A stretch of DNA of 64,000 nt from Ophioderma brevispina (taxonomy: Eukaryota; Echinodermata; Ophiuroidea; Amphilepidida; Ophiodermatidae): positions 62,001 to 126,000 of the forward strand of contig JAMKCH010072371.1 of assembly GCA_023653785.1 (NCBI GenBank). Reading direction: 5' to 3'. The notes below the pieces were generated by a model. That model had not been told where the DNA came from, did no database searches, and was given only the letters and a program-made list of their open reading frames with translations. Of the stretch, positions 45,828 to 58,060 are shown one piece after another; position 1 is the first letter of the stretch; every line of letters begins with the position of its first letter. Both the position numbers and the translations under genes were made by a program.

Positions 45828-46538
45828 TGGAATAAACACAATATACACTCATTCAATTATCAAAATGTTTTATTACAGTTTGATGTCTAAGCATTACAGT
45901 AATATAGGAATTAGTTGTCACAGTGATAAGTACAACTAGGCGGTGACGGCCAAGAAATCCCAAATTTAGACATCGCCATTGGTTAACACGTAAACTTGAA
46001 TTGTGAATGAAAAATCCTGAGTTTTTAATATGTTGCCAAGAAATATTTTCTTATTCTAAAACCGATGGAGGTGAAGAATCAACTCTACTGTAAAGGTTAT
46101 TTTTAACTACTTATACATAAATAACAGATGAGGACAAAAATGGGTCACGGTAACACCATGGCCCGCCCACATCAAAGTGCCCAAATTGGTGTGGTTTGCA
46201 GTCCATATTGCTCTAATTTATTTTAATTCATTTGGGTGTGCTACTACATTGAATGAGGCTTGGCCGCCATCGTCTGAGTACAAAAAACCTCATGACTTGT
46301 GTTTGAATTCACCACTCTGCACTACAGTTTATCTGACGATAAGTACGAAGTGATGTGTTGAATGCGCACCTTGCAGCAAGTTACAACCAATGATGTATAT
46401 CAGGTGTGTCCAACATGCAGCTAAGAGCTTGCGAGGTACTTCCCAGAATTAGCAGAAAAAATTAAATTTATAAATATCTGAAAAATAGATTTGATAAGCA
46501 AGTAAATCCAAAGTTTTAAATCCGGTATTGTCCCTGCA

Positions 46539-46790
46539 AACGGGGGGTTGCTGGATTCACCTCACACTGGCCGCAACCGCCCTTACTCCTTCTTCCACTT
46601 CACCCGATTCAGTGCATCCGTCCAGTCCTCAACCCCAACCCTGCAGACTATCCTTCTCCACTTGTTGCTCCATGTCTTCTTTGGACGCCCCTCCTCCTCG
46701 AACTCCCACTTCGAACTCAAAGGCCCTTCTTAAGGCATGATGCTAGTCATCCTTCCTCAACACATGGCCATACCACGTACACTATTAGTT
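46539..46790 (-). pseudogene. 3-prime fragment of the same LINE family, opposite strand
   Basis: On the minus strand GTGTACGTGGTATGGCCATG, TGAGGAAGGATGAC, GGAGGAGGGGCGTCCAAAGA, AGACATGGAG, GGTTGAGGAC, GCACTGAATCGGGTGAAGTG and AGTGTGAGGTGAATCCAGCA match 43795-44028 of the larger copy. The encoded piece is the C-terminal end (HVLRKDD, GRPKKTW-like, ALNRVKW). Both copies stop at the same 3-prime position, which fits independent 5-prime-truncated insertions. Confidence 0.85.
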
Positions 46791-47350
46791 CAATTTCCTC
46801 AATCTGAACCAAACTTTAATAAACATTGTGGAATAGTCCAATTTAATCAATTGAAACCAAAATATTGTCTGAATGTGGGGAAAATTAGTCAAATCTTCCT
46901 CAAACTGACCAACCAAAATATTTACAAATTTTTGCCCAAAAAAGGTCCACTTAAATTTCTCGGAGAAAAATGGACAGTTGGGTTAAATTTGGCCCCAAAA
47001 CTGCCTTTGCTTCTGGGAGCTATGGGTCCCCGTGTCAGCAAAAATAAATGGTATGACATCGGTCCTACTTCCAGACTCGTGGAGGAGACATAACTCCTCC
47101 CCCCCAGATTACTTGATTGAGGCCGCATAGTTGGGATTCACAGTGTGGCCCGTGTGTCACCCCCCCCCCCCCCCCAAAGTTTGGAACCCTGATGTATATC
47201 TAGACTGCATTGGTCATCAGTATTTTGCAAATTTGTCAAGTTGGAAAATAATCCCAAGTTCTCTTGCCATTCTATACACGTAACACACTGAAACTTCTCA
47301 AGATGCATTTCATGATTTTCGTACCTTCTGTTTTATTCATGGTGCAATAG

Positions 47351-47652
47351 CAGTGCCGGTCGGCGTTGCCACGGGGGGCATGGGGGGCTTTTTGCCCCCA
47401 CCCAATTTGTTCTTGCCCCCTAGTGTGCCCCCCCTGGCCGAAAGAAAATGAGGGAGTGAATTTTCGGCAAATATCGGTGATTTGGGGCCAAAAAATCACC
47501 AAATTTTGGAAAAATCAGGCGGATTTTGGCCAAAATTAGTTAAAATTCCAAAGATTTGATACTGTGCCCCCCCCCAAGAATTTCATTTTCCCCCAAAAAA
47601 TTTCACTTTGCCCCTGTTTGCCCCCCCAGAAAAAGAGGTGGCGCCGCCACTG
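47351..47652. mobile_element. 302-bp hAT-like MITE with CAGTG-CGG-GCC ends and GGGGGGCA arms
   Basis: Left CAGTGCCGGTCGGCGTTGCC then ACGGGGGGCA faces right GCCCCCCCAGAAAAAGAGGT then GGCGCCGCCACTG. CAGTG-type ends with CCCC-rich arms are typical of hAT MITEs. The interior repeats TTGCCCCC/TGCCCCCC and CAAAATTTTGG-type phrases. No 8-bp duplication is evident. Confidence 0.7.
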
Positions 47653-49621
47653 TCACTTGATGATCCTGAGGAAATGCTTATTCAAAAATTTAGTGATTCT
47701 GATCTTTCGATGTTGCTTGTGTTAACATCATCGCTTTCTACTTCTGGCTGGACAGAGTATTAATAAACTATTATGCATCTGAAACTGATTAAATCCTAAA
47801 ATAAATGGAAAACGTTTGGTGCCAGGGTGGTAAATGCAAAACACGTTCATGAGCCGCATAGATGGGTGGAGTTCACTTGCTTATTAACCCTGTACATTCT
47901 ACTGTCTGCAAAAATATCTCATAACGGAGACATCAAACAATGAGACATTAACATTTTGGGTATCTTATAGTCATTTCTCTACCTCAGTGCAGTGCCTTTC
48001 ATAACATTGAGCAGCTTTTACGCATGTGTCAAGGATATGCTCGTTCTTTGTGCGCATGTGTTAAAACTGCTGTGTCGCATTAAGTCGACGCGCTGGTTTA
48101 CTGGCGAGGCCATTCAAATATCGCTCTGACGTTACGACACGACGGAAGGAAAGGAAAATGGAGTATAGCTAGACAGATGACAGAGCAACAAACTCTTAAA
48201 AAATTAAGTTGTTATTTTGTTAATAAAAAGTAGAATTTGTGAAGTACAAATATAGTTTTGAGTGAAACTCTCGATCAGGCTCCTTCAGCAATAGAATAGA
48301 CAAATAGAGACATTTATAAAGTATATTACATTTTTACACATAAAATTTGGTGATGATATCTATATTGGAATGAAATATTGACATTTTTCCCATATCAACC
48401 CCACAATAGGGTGATAACCAACTTTCAAAAGGAACCTTTCATTTTCATGAGCCACCTTGAAACTTTACTCATGTCTTACCAGGGGGATACCAAACCTGAG
48501 TGAAATTTCCTTAGGGGGCAAAAAAAAAGGTTTTGGCAAGATTCAAGGTCATTGCTTTCACATCCTCTGTCATTTCCCAAAAAACATGAGAGTGAAAATG
48601 TAGCTGAAACCCAGGATTAGTAGAAGCAGGGCTGGGCTGTAAGCAGGATTTTTTGGGGGTGTGGACTTCAAACCAAAAGTTAATTTTTTGAAAAAAAGTG
48701 GACTTTTTTTGAAAAAGGGACTTTTTGTAAAAGTGGACCAACCCCCCCAATATTGTTCATTTTTTGCACTTTGAACATTTTATCCCAAAAAAAATGGACT
48801 CTCAACATTTTGGTAATTTTTACTTTTGATCAAAATTAAGGCAAAAAGTGACTTTTTGCTACTTTTGTGGATTTTTTGGGAGGGGGGGGCGATGACCGAC
48901 CCCCCCCCCAAAGCGGATTTCAATGGAGAAATAAATTGACAGTGATAATAACACTGTACGCAATGCGCCTGCTGCATTAGTGGTAATGGTTTCCAAGTTT
49001 AATATTTTGACTTGGGTGCACCCTGTGCATGTAGTTACATGCTGTGTATGTAGCATTTTGTTTTGGTTTTTCTGCAGATCATAGTCATTAAGATAACTAT
49101 GAATATACATCTATGAAATATTTGACAGTGCTATATGGAGGATAAAGATCTGAATATTGACAATATTAATTATTTAAAATTGAATATTTGATAAAATAGC
49201 AACAATTTAAGCCATGTTATATATTGTACCAGCAAAGCTATGAGAAATTCACATCATCATCAGTATTATAAACAAACAGTCTGCTTATGCATGTGCAATA
49301 GTAAAACTTTACCCCGTCAAATTTGGATTGTCCATGTGCCTTGCGAAATAGATCAAATCAAAATTAGCATCGTTCCATATTGTCCACTACTGTACGCACA
49401 ACGCAGACAATATTTCTAAAATAATTGAGATTAATCCACTTGAGGTCTACCAGCTTCCTAGCAGTATCTCCCTTCCAACATAAAATGCTTGATTTTGTAA
49501 AAAGCCATTTTTTCTAATTGATAGGGGAAGTACATTATCTTATAATAACACCCACAACCACAACAAGTTCAAATCAAGCCAGAACCAGGCTGCGGCTCTC
49601 CACCAACGCTCAAACTGATAA
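47653..49621. other. Non-coding stretch with G/C homopolymers
   Basis: 48590-48910 contains repeated GTGGACTTTTT-like phrases (TTGAAAAAAAGTGGACTTTT, AAAAAGGGACTTTTTGTAAA) and G- and C-runs at 48877-48888 and 48900-48909, a degenerate repeat without clear ends. 48050-48160 is a small CpG-rich patch. I see no gene. Confidence 0.45.
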
Positions 49622-50030
49622 CCCAGGGGAGGGGCCACTTCCCACTTTGGAGTACACATATGTAAGGACACGCATTTCACAGCATCATTGTCACCCAAAG
49701 ACCCAGTTTTTTTTTACTCCACCCAAAGAACCCATATTATTTTTCAAATGTACCACTGCAAGACCCCTATTTTTTTTGGAAATTTTGAAATTTTCACTCA
49801 AAGACTTCTAATTGGTTTAGACAATTTTGCAAAAATTTCAACCTCCTTTTTGGAAAATTTAGCAAATTTGTCACCTGAAACCCCCCCCCATTAGGGCAAT
49901 TTGGCTCTCCCTCACCTAAACGACCCTAATTTTTTGCATGTCCTCTGCACCGAATGCCCTGTTTGGAAGCGCCAGCTGTAAAAGCAACCCCATGTCCATT
50001 TCCATATGTGATATACCCCCTCCCTGCGGG
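49622..50030. mobile_element. Probable MITE with CCCAGGGGAGGGG / CCCTCCCTGCGGG ends
   Basis: CCCAGGGGAGGGGCCACTTC with CACATATG inside the left end is partially mirrored by CCATATGTGATATACCCCCT then CCCTGCGGG. The interior repeats AAAGACCC-TTTTTTT phrases (CAAAGACCCAGTTTTTTTTT, AAAGAACCCATATTATTTTT, GCAAGACCCCTATTTTTTTT). Arms are imperfect, so confidence is moderate. Confidence 0.45.
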
Positions 50031-50618
50031 CTGAAAACAAAACATCAAACCACTCAAACAAGCCTATTAAAGCTAGTACTTAGTAGTTCCTTGAGTGCAC
50101 TCAAAGCGTTCTATTAAAATCAAATAACCAATCAAATTTGTCTGGTTCGCCGGTAGAGAACGGAGGGGGGGGGAGTAATATCCAATTACACTTATTCAAA
50201 ATTTTGAGATTCTTCATGGAGCTTATTCACACTAAAGCAAATTCCTCTTTTGTTCTGAGGAAAATCAGTGTGCCACACATTTTTCTCTGATATAAGTTTC
50301 AAACTCTATGGTAAATCCTGAGCTAATATCTTAAGTATTATTTAGGTTCAACCTCTTGCGAAATGAATGTCTTAAGTCAAGCAAAAAGTTTTTTAAACCC
50401 GTACGGCAAGGACAGTTTTTTGTTTGTTTGAGAAAGTGTACTGCAGCTTACTTTGTTATGCCCATGATATTCATGAGTAAAAATTCTATACAGAATCAAA
50501 TTTTATTCGTTGATGGACTATAAAACTCACGATCTGCTAAGGTGATGCACCTTAATGACAGTCTTTGACTATCATACTTGCAAATTTAGTATCCGTGCCA
50601 TCCACCACAATCTGCCTT

Positions 50619-50793
50619 TAAGTTGGCTCCCAAAATCAGAAAAAATCTGTACATGCATGAATGATGTTACATAGGTTCTGTCTGCGTCAAAAAATTGAAT
50701 AGAGTTTCTGTACAACACTTATTTGATTCTTCTCAGTATTTAAAGCAGGCAGATCCTCTATACACAGTACTGTTTGATTTTGAGAGCCAACTT
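50619..50793. mobile_element. 175-bp MITE with AAGTTGGCTCCCAAAATCA ends
   Basis: AAGTTGGCTCCCAAAATCAG faces TTGATTTTGAGAGCCAACTT. Just inside, CTGCATGA and other short pieces do not pair. No coding sequence. Confidence 0.65.
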
Positions 50794-51709
50794 TTTGACC
50801 ACCATTTTGGGGTCAGATGGTCACAACTGTAATCAGAAAAGTAAAAAAAAAAAAAATATTAAAAAAAAACATATTCCACATTTTTTGTTTTTGTTTGTTT
50901 AGGTAGGCAATATGCTTTCAGTCACCATTTTGAAACAGTCAAACTCATAATTATTTGATCCTGACAGATATTATGGTGCTACTTTACCTAAGTATGGTTT
51001 TTTTAAAACTTTGGTGACTATAAGTTCATATGAGAAAATTTGTACATGTTGCTGACAAAAGTGGGTACTTCTCAACTCTGTACAAATCAAGGTGTGGTGA
51101 AGACACCAACAAGCCCAGCTTGTTCCTCCCTAAACTTCCCCCTATGCCTTAACACCCCCAATTATTATGCCATCAGAAGCTTATGTGTGGAGCATACTGC
51201 TGTAAGACGAAGTGTCAACCCTGCTCATACTCAAACATATTGAGCATGACTCATCAAATCCTGAGTACTTTGCTAGTTTTGAACATCCATTCAGAACTAT
51301 TTTTTGCCAAGTCAGCTTCTTCTTGCAGAATAATAATATTGGATGGCTTTTTTCGTTATAAAAAATAGTCACCTTTGTCAAGAAAATATTAGGCTCGTCT
51401 TTGACTCGTCCATTATTTTGTTCTAGGCTTGAGCATTAACCCTGTAATCAACTTCAAGCCATCTAATATTATAAAGATCAACATGGTACTATAAAACATT
51501 GAAGTAGTTATAAATCAGTTTGATGGCAACATCGGGTTGATTCCATCATCTGCTGAGTGTCGTAGCCACCAATGGGGCCATGTACATTTGTATGGTTTAG
51601 ATGCTGGAGGACCTTTTAGACACTTGTTGAGTTTTTCACAGCCTGCTGGTGCCCAGTTTCTGTAAACAAAATAGTATACAAACAACAGTATTACATGTTA
51701 ATAATGCCA

Positions 51710-52795
51710 ACCTTCTCTATATAACCCTACAACGCGCGTGTGTGCACACGCATGTGTGTGTGCATTTGTACTTGTTCAAAAAGAGGATTTTGTCATTATG
51801 AAATCCGATCCCCATTCTATTTCAATGCACACTGAAATGCCAACAATCCAAAGTCAAATGGTTGTATGGTCATGAACTTGTGGGTAATCCGATTGTTGTG
51901 AGGTCACGTATGCATACAAAATGCCAACTATATTAAGTAACAAGGTTAATTAAACAAGCACAAAAAAATCATTTTATTAGTTTTTGTTTGTTGTTTTGAA
52001 TATTCATAAAATACAACAATATGCCATAAGACAGGAATTACAACATAGGCACAACCCCAACCACAAAACATTACTGCAGACGTCAGATGCAATCGCACAG
52101 GACTCCATTTATGATTAACAAATTTACCAAAACCAACCTCCAACCCCAAATATGAAAATGGTGCGCTCTTCACATTCGCAGGTCCTTTAAACAGTATTAA
52201 ATGTTATATGCAAACATTCTCTATATACCCTAAAAAGGCGTGTGTGCACACGCATGGGTGTGCATGTGTACTTGTCAAAAAGAAGGGAGTTTGTCCATTG
52301 AAATCAGGAATCCCCAATCTATTTCAAATAGCACACTGGAAATGCAAAGTTTCTGTCGTCCAATATGAATATGCAATCTCGCAAAAATTACCTTACTTGA
52401 CCCGCATGAACTGAAGGAAACAAACTGGCATAGTCATATCATGGTGGCATTACAAAATTCCTTCTCTTTGAAAAATAGAGACTCTAGAGCTTCACGTAAG
52501 TTTAATTAAATTGCAATGTAACTGGGCAAAATTGCTATTTTTTTTTTAAAACAAAAAAAACTGAGGGGCACTCTAAAACAAGAGCAAATGGTGCTAACGC
52601 TTCATAAGAAAAGTGTCTGTTGAGCTGAGGTGAGGTATAGTGGTTTGATGTTCTGTGCTGTTAATGTACATGTGTACTCATATAGTTGGCATTTTTATTG
52701 CATAAGGGACCTCACCACAATCGGATTACCCACCAAGTTTTCATGACCATACACCCATTTGACATTGGATTGTGGCACTGAAGTGACCACACTCA
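51710..52795. repeat. Mosaic of duplicated blocks (TGTGCACACGCATG repeat and inverted GGGTAATCCGATT block)
   Basis: Block A at 51710-51860 (TTCTCTATATAACCC, GCGTGTGTGCACACGCATG, TTGTACTTGTTCAAAAAGA, TCTATTTCAATGCACACTG) recurs in the same orientation at 52216-52345. Block B at 51855-51930 (GGTTGTATGGTCATGAACTT, GTGGGTAATCCGATTGTTGT, GAGGTCAC) recurs inverted at 52690-52790. A further block at 52020-52195 recurs at 57880-58060. GCGTGTGTGCACACGC is itself a perfect palindrome. Confidence 0.65.
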
Positions 52796-53029
52796 TCAAA
52801 AAAAATTTTTTTTCATGCCATATTCATTCCCAATGACAAGTATTTCATCTTTATATGCCTTGCTGGGGAGATTCATGAATGCATGCATCAGCATACATAC
52901 ATATGCACATATTGTATGAAGGCATGAACACAACACACAACATATATACACATATTACAATACGTACACTCATACAGGCACACACGCACCACAACATACA
53001 ACACGGGACGGATATAGATTTTGATTAGT

Positions 53030-53515
53030 ATGGGGCTTCCTGCACTCTAGTGCAGGACGACACAAAAATATAATCGGTCCTCGGACCGCAGGTGTCGCCT
53101 GCCGTTGACGGTTGTTGATAGGTTCAGTTGACCTTGACTTGGCATGTGAACTTGACCTCATTTACAAATGAGGTACCCACTGTTGCACCTATTGATTCAA
53201 GTTTGGTTCCAATTGAACTTCAACTTTTCAATTTGGTCAAGTTTACATTTTCAGCCTATCTTTAAACTTGACCTACATTGACCTTGACCTTGGGATGTGA
53301 ACCTTTTGACTCATCAGCAAATGTGGGATCCCATGCTTGCATCTATGACTGAAGTTGGGTTTAAATCCATCAAAGTAATGCGGAATTACAGCAAATGTTA
53401 ACCCTTTTCACAACAAACAGACATCAACAGACAACAACAACAGACATCAACAGACTACAGTGGACCAAAGTGATCCCTATGTGTTCTTCCTGCTTTAGGG
53501 CAGGCGACAAAAAAA
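53030..53515 (+). mobile_element. Hairpin-ended repeats (GACACAAAA / GCGACAAAA termini), two adjacent ends
   Basis: At 53038-53068 a hairpin (TCCTGCACT-CT-AGTGCAGGA) is followed by CGACACAAAA. After GTGTCGCCTGCCGTTGACGG the next unit has TTGACCTTGACTTGG, GAACTTGACCTCATTT, ACATTGACCTTGACCTTGGG, CAACAGACATCAACAGAC and CCCTATGTGTTCTTCCTGCT, ending in a hairpin (CCTGCTTTAGGGCAGG) and CGACAAAAAA. The layout matches the copies at 24548-24800 and 62930-63213, though the body sequence is distinct, so it may be a related subfamily. Confidence 0.6.
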
Positions 53516-54054
53516 AATGAGGTGGGTTTTACTCTTAAAGTATATTATTTAAAAAGAAAAAACCACAGGCCACATATACATAAAGTAGTGCAAGGGTCGG
53601 CCTATATGGGCAATAAAGGTGCCATTTAGGCTTTGAAGAACAAGATCATGGTAAGGGTTAAGAATAATTGAATGAACGCAAGAATACAAGATGATCTCGG
53701 AGGGATACAAGGCTCCAAATTTGCTTCACACTATCTCAACATGGCGTTATCCTCTTGAAGAATGTTGAAATTTCAGCTTTTTGTTTCATTAGTTTTTAGA
53801 ATTCCCTAATAGGTTCACAATATTGTTTTCCAGATTGATAAGGTTGTCAAATAAAAATCTACATTCCAATTGACTACACTATGAAAAATACCACGCATCA
53901 CTTTTGATATTACTTTAATCTTTCTGGTCAAAGTTGAGGAAAATTTTGTAAGTTGACCAGAATCTTGTCAAACTTGACTTTATTCTGGTCAAATTTTTGA
54001 ATAGAAAAACGCGTTTAAGAGCAATTTAACAACGGCTTTTAAGATATTAAAAAA
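53516..54054. other. Non-coding stretch with short TCTGGTCAA-GTTGA repeats
   Basis: 53915-54000 contains TTTCTGGTCAAAGTTGA, AGTTGACCAGAATCTTGTCA and TTATTCTGGTCAAAT, a small mixed-orientation repeat. No gene is seen. Confidence 0.5.
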
Positions 54055-55600
54055 GGGGCATATAAAAAGCAACCCAAATGAGAGGTCACAAAGGTCACAT
54101 GAGGCATCAACATGTGGGACACTACCCAGGGCCAATGTATCTAAAGTGATCATGAAAATCGATCGACATATGTGGATACACCAAGCAATGTTATTATTCT
54201 GACCATTGTAGGTCACTGATGTCACAAAACATGTGGGACACTACCCAAGGGGCCAAGTATCTAAGTGTCATGAAAATCGATTCACATATTTGGATCACCA
54301 ATCAAGGTTATAATTATGGACCTTCTTAGGCCACTGAGGTCACCAACATGTAGGGGCCCTACCCAAGGGTCATTTTACATAAGTGTCATAAATGGCCCGA
54401 CATATTGTGGATACACCAAAGCAATTATATAATTCTGACCATTTAGGTCACATCGGTCACAAACATGTGGGACATACCCAAGGGCCAAGGTATTCTAATG
54501 TTATGAAATTCGATCAAATATGTGGATACACCAAGCAATGTATAATTTGACCATTTTAAGGTCACACGAGGTCACAAGGGTCACTGAGGTCACCAACATG
54601 TGGGGGACAGACAAAGGGCCAATGTTATCTAAGTTGTTATGAAAAATGATCGGACATATTGGATACACCAAGCAATGTTATAATCGACCATTTTATGGTC
54701 ACATGAGGTCACCAAGGTCACATGAGGCCATCAACATGTGGGACACTATGTACCCAAGGGGTCGTACTAAGTGTCATGAAAATCGATTGACATATATGGA
54801 TAGACCAAGCAAATATGATTAATTCGACCATTTTCAGGTCAAATGAAGTCACAAAGGTCACATGAGGCACAAACATATGGGGACAATACCCAAGGGCCAA
54901 GGGATCTAAGTGTCATGAAAGAAAATCAATCGACATATGTGGTACGACAAGCAATGTTATAATTCTGACTATTAAGTCACATGAGGTCATCAAATGTGGG
55001 ACACTACCCAAGGGCCACTGTAGCAAAGTGTCATGAAAAATCATCCAACATATGTGGAACACCAAGCAATTTTATAATCTGACATTTTAGGTTCACAAAA
55101 GGTCACATTTGAGATCAACAACATGTGGGACACTACCAAGGGCCAATGTATCTTAAGTGTCTGAAAATGATCGAATATGTGGATACAACAAGCAATGCTA
55201 TAATTTGACCATTTTTTAAGGTCACAAAGGTCAAAGGGTCACATGAGGCACCAACATATGGGACATGCCAGGGGGCCATTTTATCTAAGATGTTCGATAT
55301 AAACCGATCGACATATGTGGATACACCAAAGCAATTTTATATTCTGTAAATTTATGGTCACCAAGGTCACATTGAGGTCACCACGTGTAGGACACTTCCC
55401 AGGGTTCATTTTATCTAAGTGTCATAAATCGATCGACATATGTGGATACCCCAAGCAATTCTAAATTCTGACCATTTTCACGTCACATGAGGTCACCAAA
55501 ATGTGGGACACTACAAGGGGTATTGTATCTAGTGTCAGAAAAGCAATTGACATATGTGGATATACCAAGAAAGGTTTAATTCTGATCATTTTGGGAAATG
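54055..55600 (+). repeat. Satellite array, 12 units of about 126 bp, rich in AGGTCA half-sites
   Basis: Each unit follows the order AGGTCACATGAGG-CACCAACATG, TGTGGGACACTACCCAAGGG, CCAATGTATCTAAGTGTCAT, GAAAATCGATCGACATATGT, GGATACACCAAGCAATGTTA, TAATTCTGACCATTTT. The GGGACA anchors fall near 54117, 54238, 54358, 54472, 54605, 54740, 54882, 54999, 55128, 55261, 55391 and 55507. Length varies by indels and units differ by substitutions, so homogenisation is poor. AGGTCA occurs as direct repeats spaced by 3-4 bases in several units. Confidence 0.9.
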
Positions 55601-57879
55601 ACCTCTAGATGACTTTGACCCACTCGCGAGAACGGTGCTCTGGGGGCACTACCATAGGACCATTACATGCAAGGACAAAATGTGGGCATTTATATTTAGA
55701 TTTTATCAGGAAAGATGAATGCTACGCTTTGATTGGGGTGTTTGTGTGTTCACTTACTTCCGTACAATCCGTACAGCTGAGATTATGGCGATTGTTTATG
55801 AGTTCCCAACCAAAATATGATTCATATACACGGAGAGGATGTATGTCTTTAGGGCATATGGAGTGTATCATGGTGGCCTACGAAAACGCGGGATGGCATT
55901 AAAATGCGTGTTTTCTGGGAGTGGGAAGGAGCCCGTTGTAGTCCCTTAAAATACTTGAAATGTATATAATAAAAACCAAAGATGTAAACAAACTGATGTT
56001 ACAACATAGACCCGCTTAAACTTCGTGATTTCGTTAGAAGGAATCTAGGCCAGGCACCTCCAAATTATGAATGATGGTCTCCGCAACTAAAAGTGAGGAT
56101 TGCTTTTACAGTTAATCCCGCTAAATGAGTAAAACCAAGTTAAAATCCCAATTTGATTCAGCAGCCTGAGAACCACTGCGATATAAATTTTCATGGAAAT
56201 CCCCTATTCTGAGAACAGCCTGGTTGAAGGATCTGCTAAATACAGGTAAAGGCTTGATAATAGAAACTGTATATCATTGCAGGTGTTATCAGATTTTATC
56301 TCATTCGCGGTCAAAAAATTAGTTTTGAGTAAATCATAAAGATAAAGGGACGAGTTGTACAAACCTTTGAATTTTCTTTGTCATTTCTGACTGAGCATTT
56401 ACTATTTTCACCCCCATGTATCAAATGGGACTGGTCCAAACAACATTCTTCATGTATATGTTATTAGAAGTAAACCAAATAAAACAACAGTAAATAAGTC
56501 AAAGTTATGTTTAAAAATCATTTTAAAAAAATCCAAACCTAAGGATTGACATATAAATAAAATTTAACTTTGCTATATGCTAAAAAATATGTTTATTAAT
56601 CATATTTATTTGTGATTTGTAATGGAAAAAAACAACACCACACACAAGGACAGCCTGGCGATCGAACATGCATGGACGGTTGCCCATCGTGTGAATTTTG
56701 ATTCAACAGAAAAACACATTTAGGGCTATTACGATAATTGTAAAATTCTTACATATATGCAACTTAGCAATAAAAAAAATGGACGATGGTGATATAAATT
56801 GGTCCTGACTATGACCTGAGAAGTTCAAAATCTTCAGCCTTGGATCATCGCATTTTAACACATGGGCCATGACATGAGTGGAGTCGAGCTGCTTGTTGCC
56901 CCGTTTTTAAATGTCAAGAGGTGATAGAAAAATCTAGGGAAGTTACGATTTCAACTACCGATCGTGCCAATGGGTCATCAATTTAATCAGATTATCATGC
57001 AGTGCTCTTCGGTTGATCTAAATAACGTTAAAAAATCATATGATGAACATTTCAACATTTTGCTTAAAATAATGGCTGTGTGTTGTGTGCGGGGATCGCC
57101 CGATTAGCATTCGGGCAGCAATATCGAGGTGAAGACCGATCGATCGAATCCAGTTCAAACCACTTGAGCAAGTCGAGTCGCCGGAACAAAAGGCGGCCAT
57201 TAACACGACGAAACTCGCTGTGTACAATAGGTTAGCAGTGAGTTTCCACTCCTAGTTTACTATGTAACTCCATGGAACAGTATATGGAATATGTCGCGGT
57301 ATAATAATGGCCTTGCGGTGTTTTGCATGGACCACGTGCCTGTTTAATGGTAATTTAGGTGTTTGCATAACTATAACTGCGGATAGGACAAGGGGAGTGG
57401 GTCGATTTTTTGACACAGAATATTTGTTCATGATGTATAAATGCAAATTAGGAACAACCATTGCCTGCGCAGGTAGGATGCACCATAAGATACCAAAACA
57501 ACGAACGAAAATTGTAATCTTTCAAAAAAAAAACCCTTTTTTTTCAATTTCGCGTAAATTCGCCATGGAATATGTGGTACCCATGAATTTAAAAATAGTA
57601 ACATATAACTTCGAGCTGAACCAGGGATCCTAAATAACGTTACTTCGAATTCGTCCCCTTTGTGAATTAACATTAACATTCATCAAGTATCATATCGCCC
57701 CAAGAACCCAAAAGACCCTATAAGTACCAATGGCCGCTCTCATAGTCGCGACCTGTCGCACGACACCAAACCAAGGCCGGACACAAACCATTACCATATA
57801 ATGCAGAACTGTTCGAATAATCACAAACTCATACTCATCAACAGTGAGAAAAAGAGCTACATTCATAAAAATACAAAAA
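55601..57879. other. Non-coding stretch
   Basis: No supported gene. A 97-codon frame at 55609-55902 and a 108-codon frame at 57307-57633 show no domain or exon borders. 57085-57215 is CpG-rich with GATCGATCGAATCC and a ATTCGGGCAGC segment, but it does not form a tRNA cloverleaf I can support. Confidence 0.45.
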
Positions 57880-58060
57880 TATGCATAGAAAGAATACAAA
57901 CCAAGGGCACAAACCCCAAACAAAAATTACTGCAGACGTCAGATTGCAATGCACAGACTCCATTTTATGATTTGTTTAACACTTTACCAAACACAACCCA
58001 ACCCCCCCCCAAATAGAAAATGGTGCGCTCTTCACATTCCCAAGTCCTTTTTAATGAATA
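57880..58060 (+). repeat. Second copy of the 52020-52195 block
   Basis: GGCACAAACCCCAAACAAAA, ATTACTGCAGACGTCAGATT, GCACAGACTCCATTTTATGA and GAAAATGGTGCGCTCTTCAC match 52045-52180 (GGCACAACCCCAACCACAAA, ATTACTGCAGACGTCAGATG, GGACTCCATTTATGATT, GAAAATGGTGCGCTCTTCAC). Dispersed repeat of unknown class. Confidence 0.7.

Noticed and set aside
57085..57215. tRNA-like segment with GATCGATCGAATCC
   Set aside because: A B-box-like word is present, but no acceptor stem, anticodon stem or A box with proper spacing can be formed.
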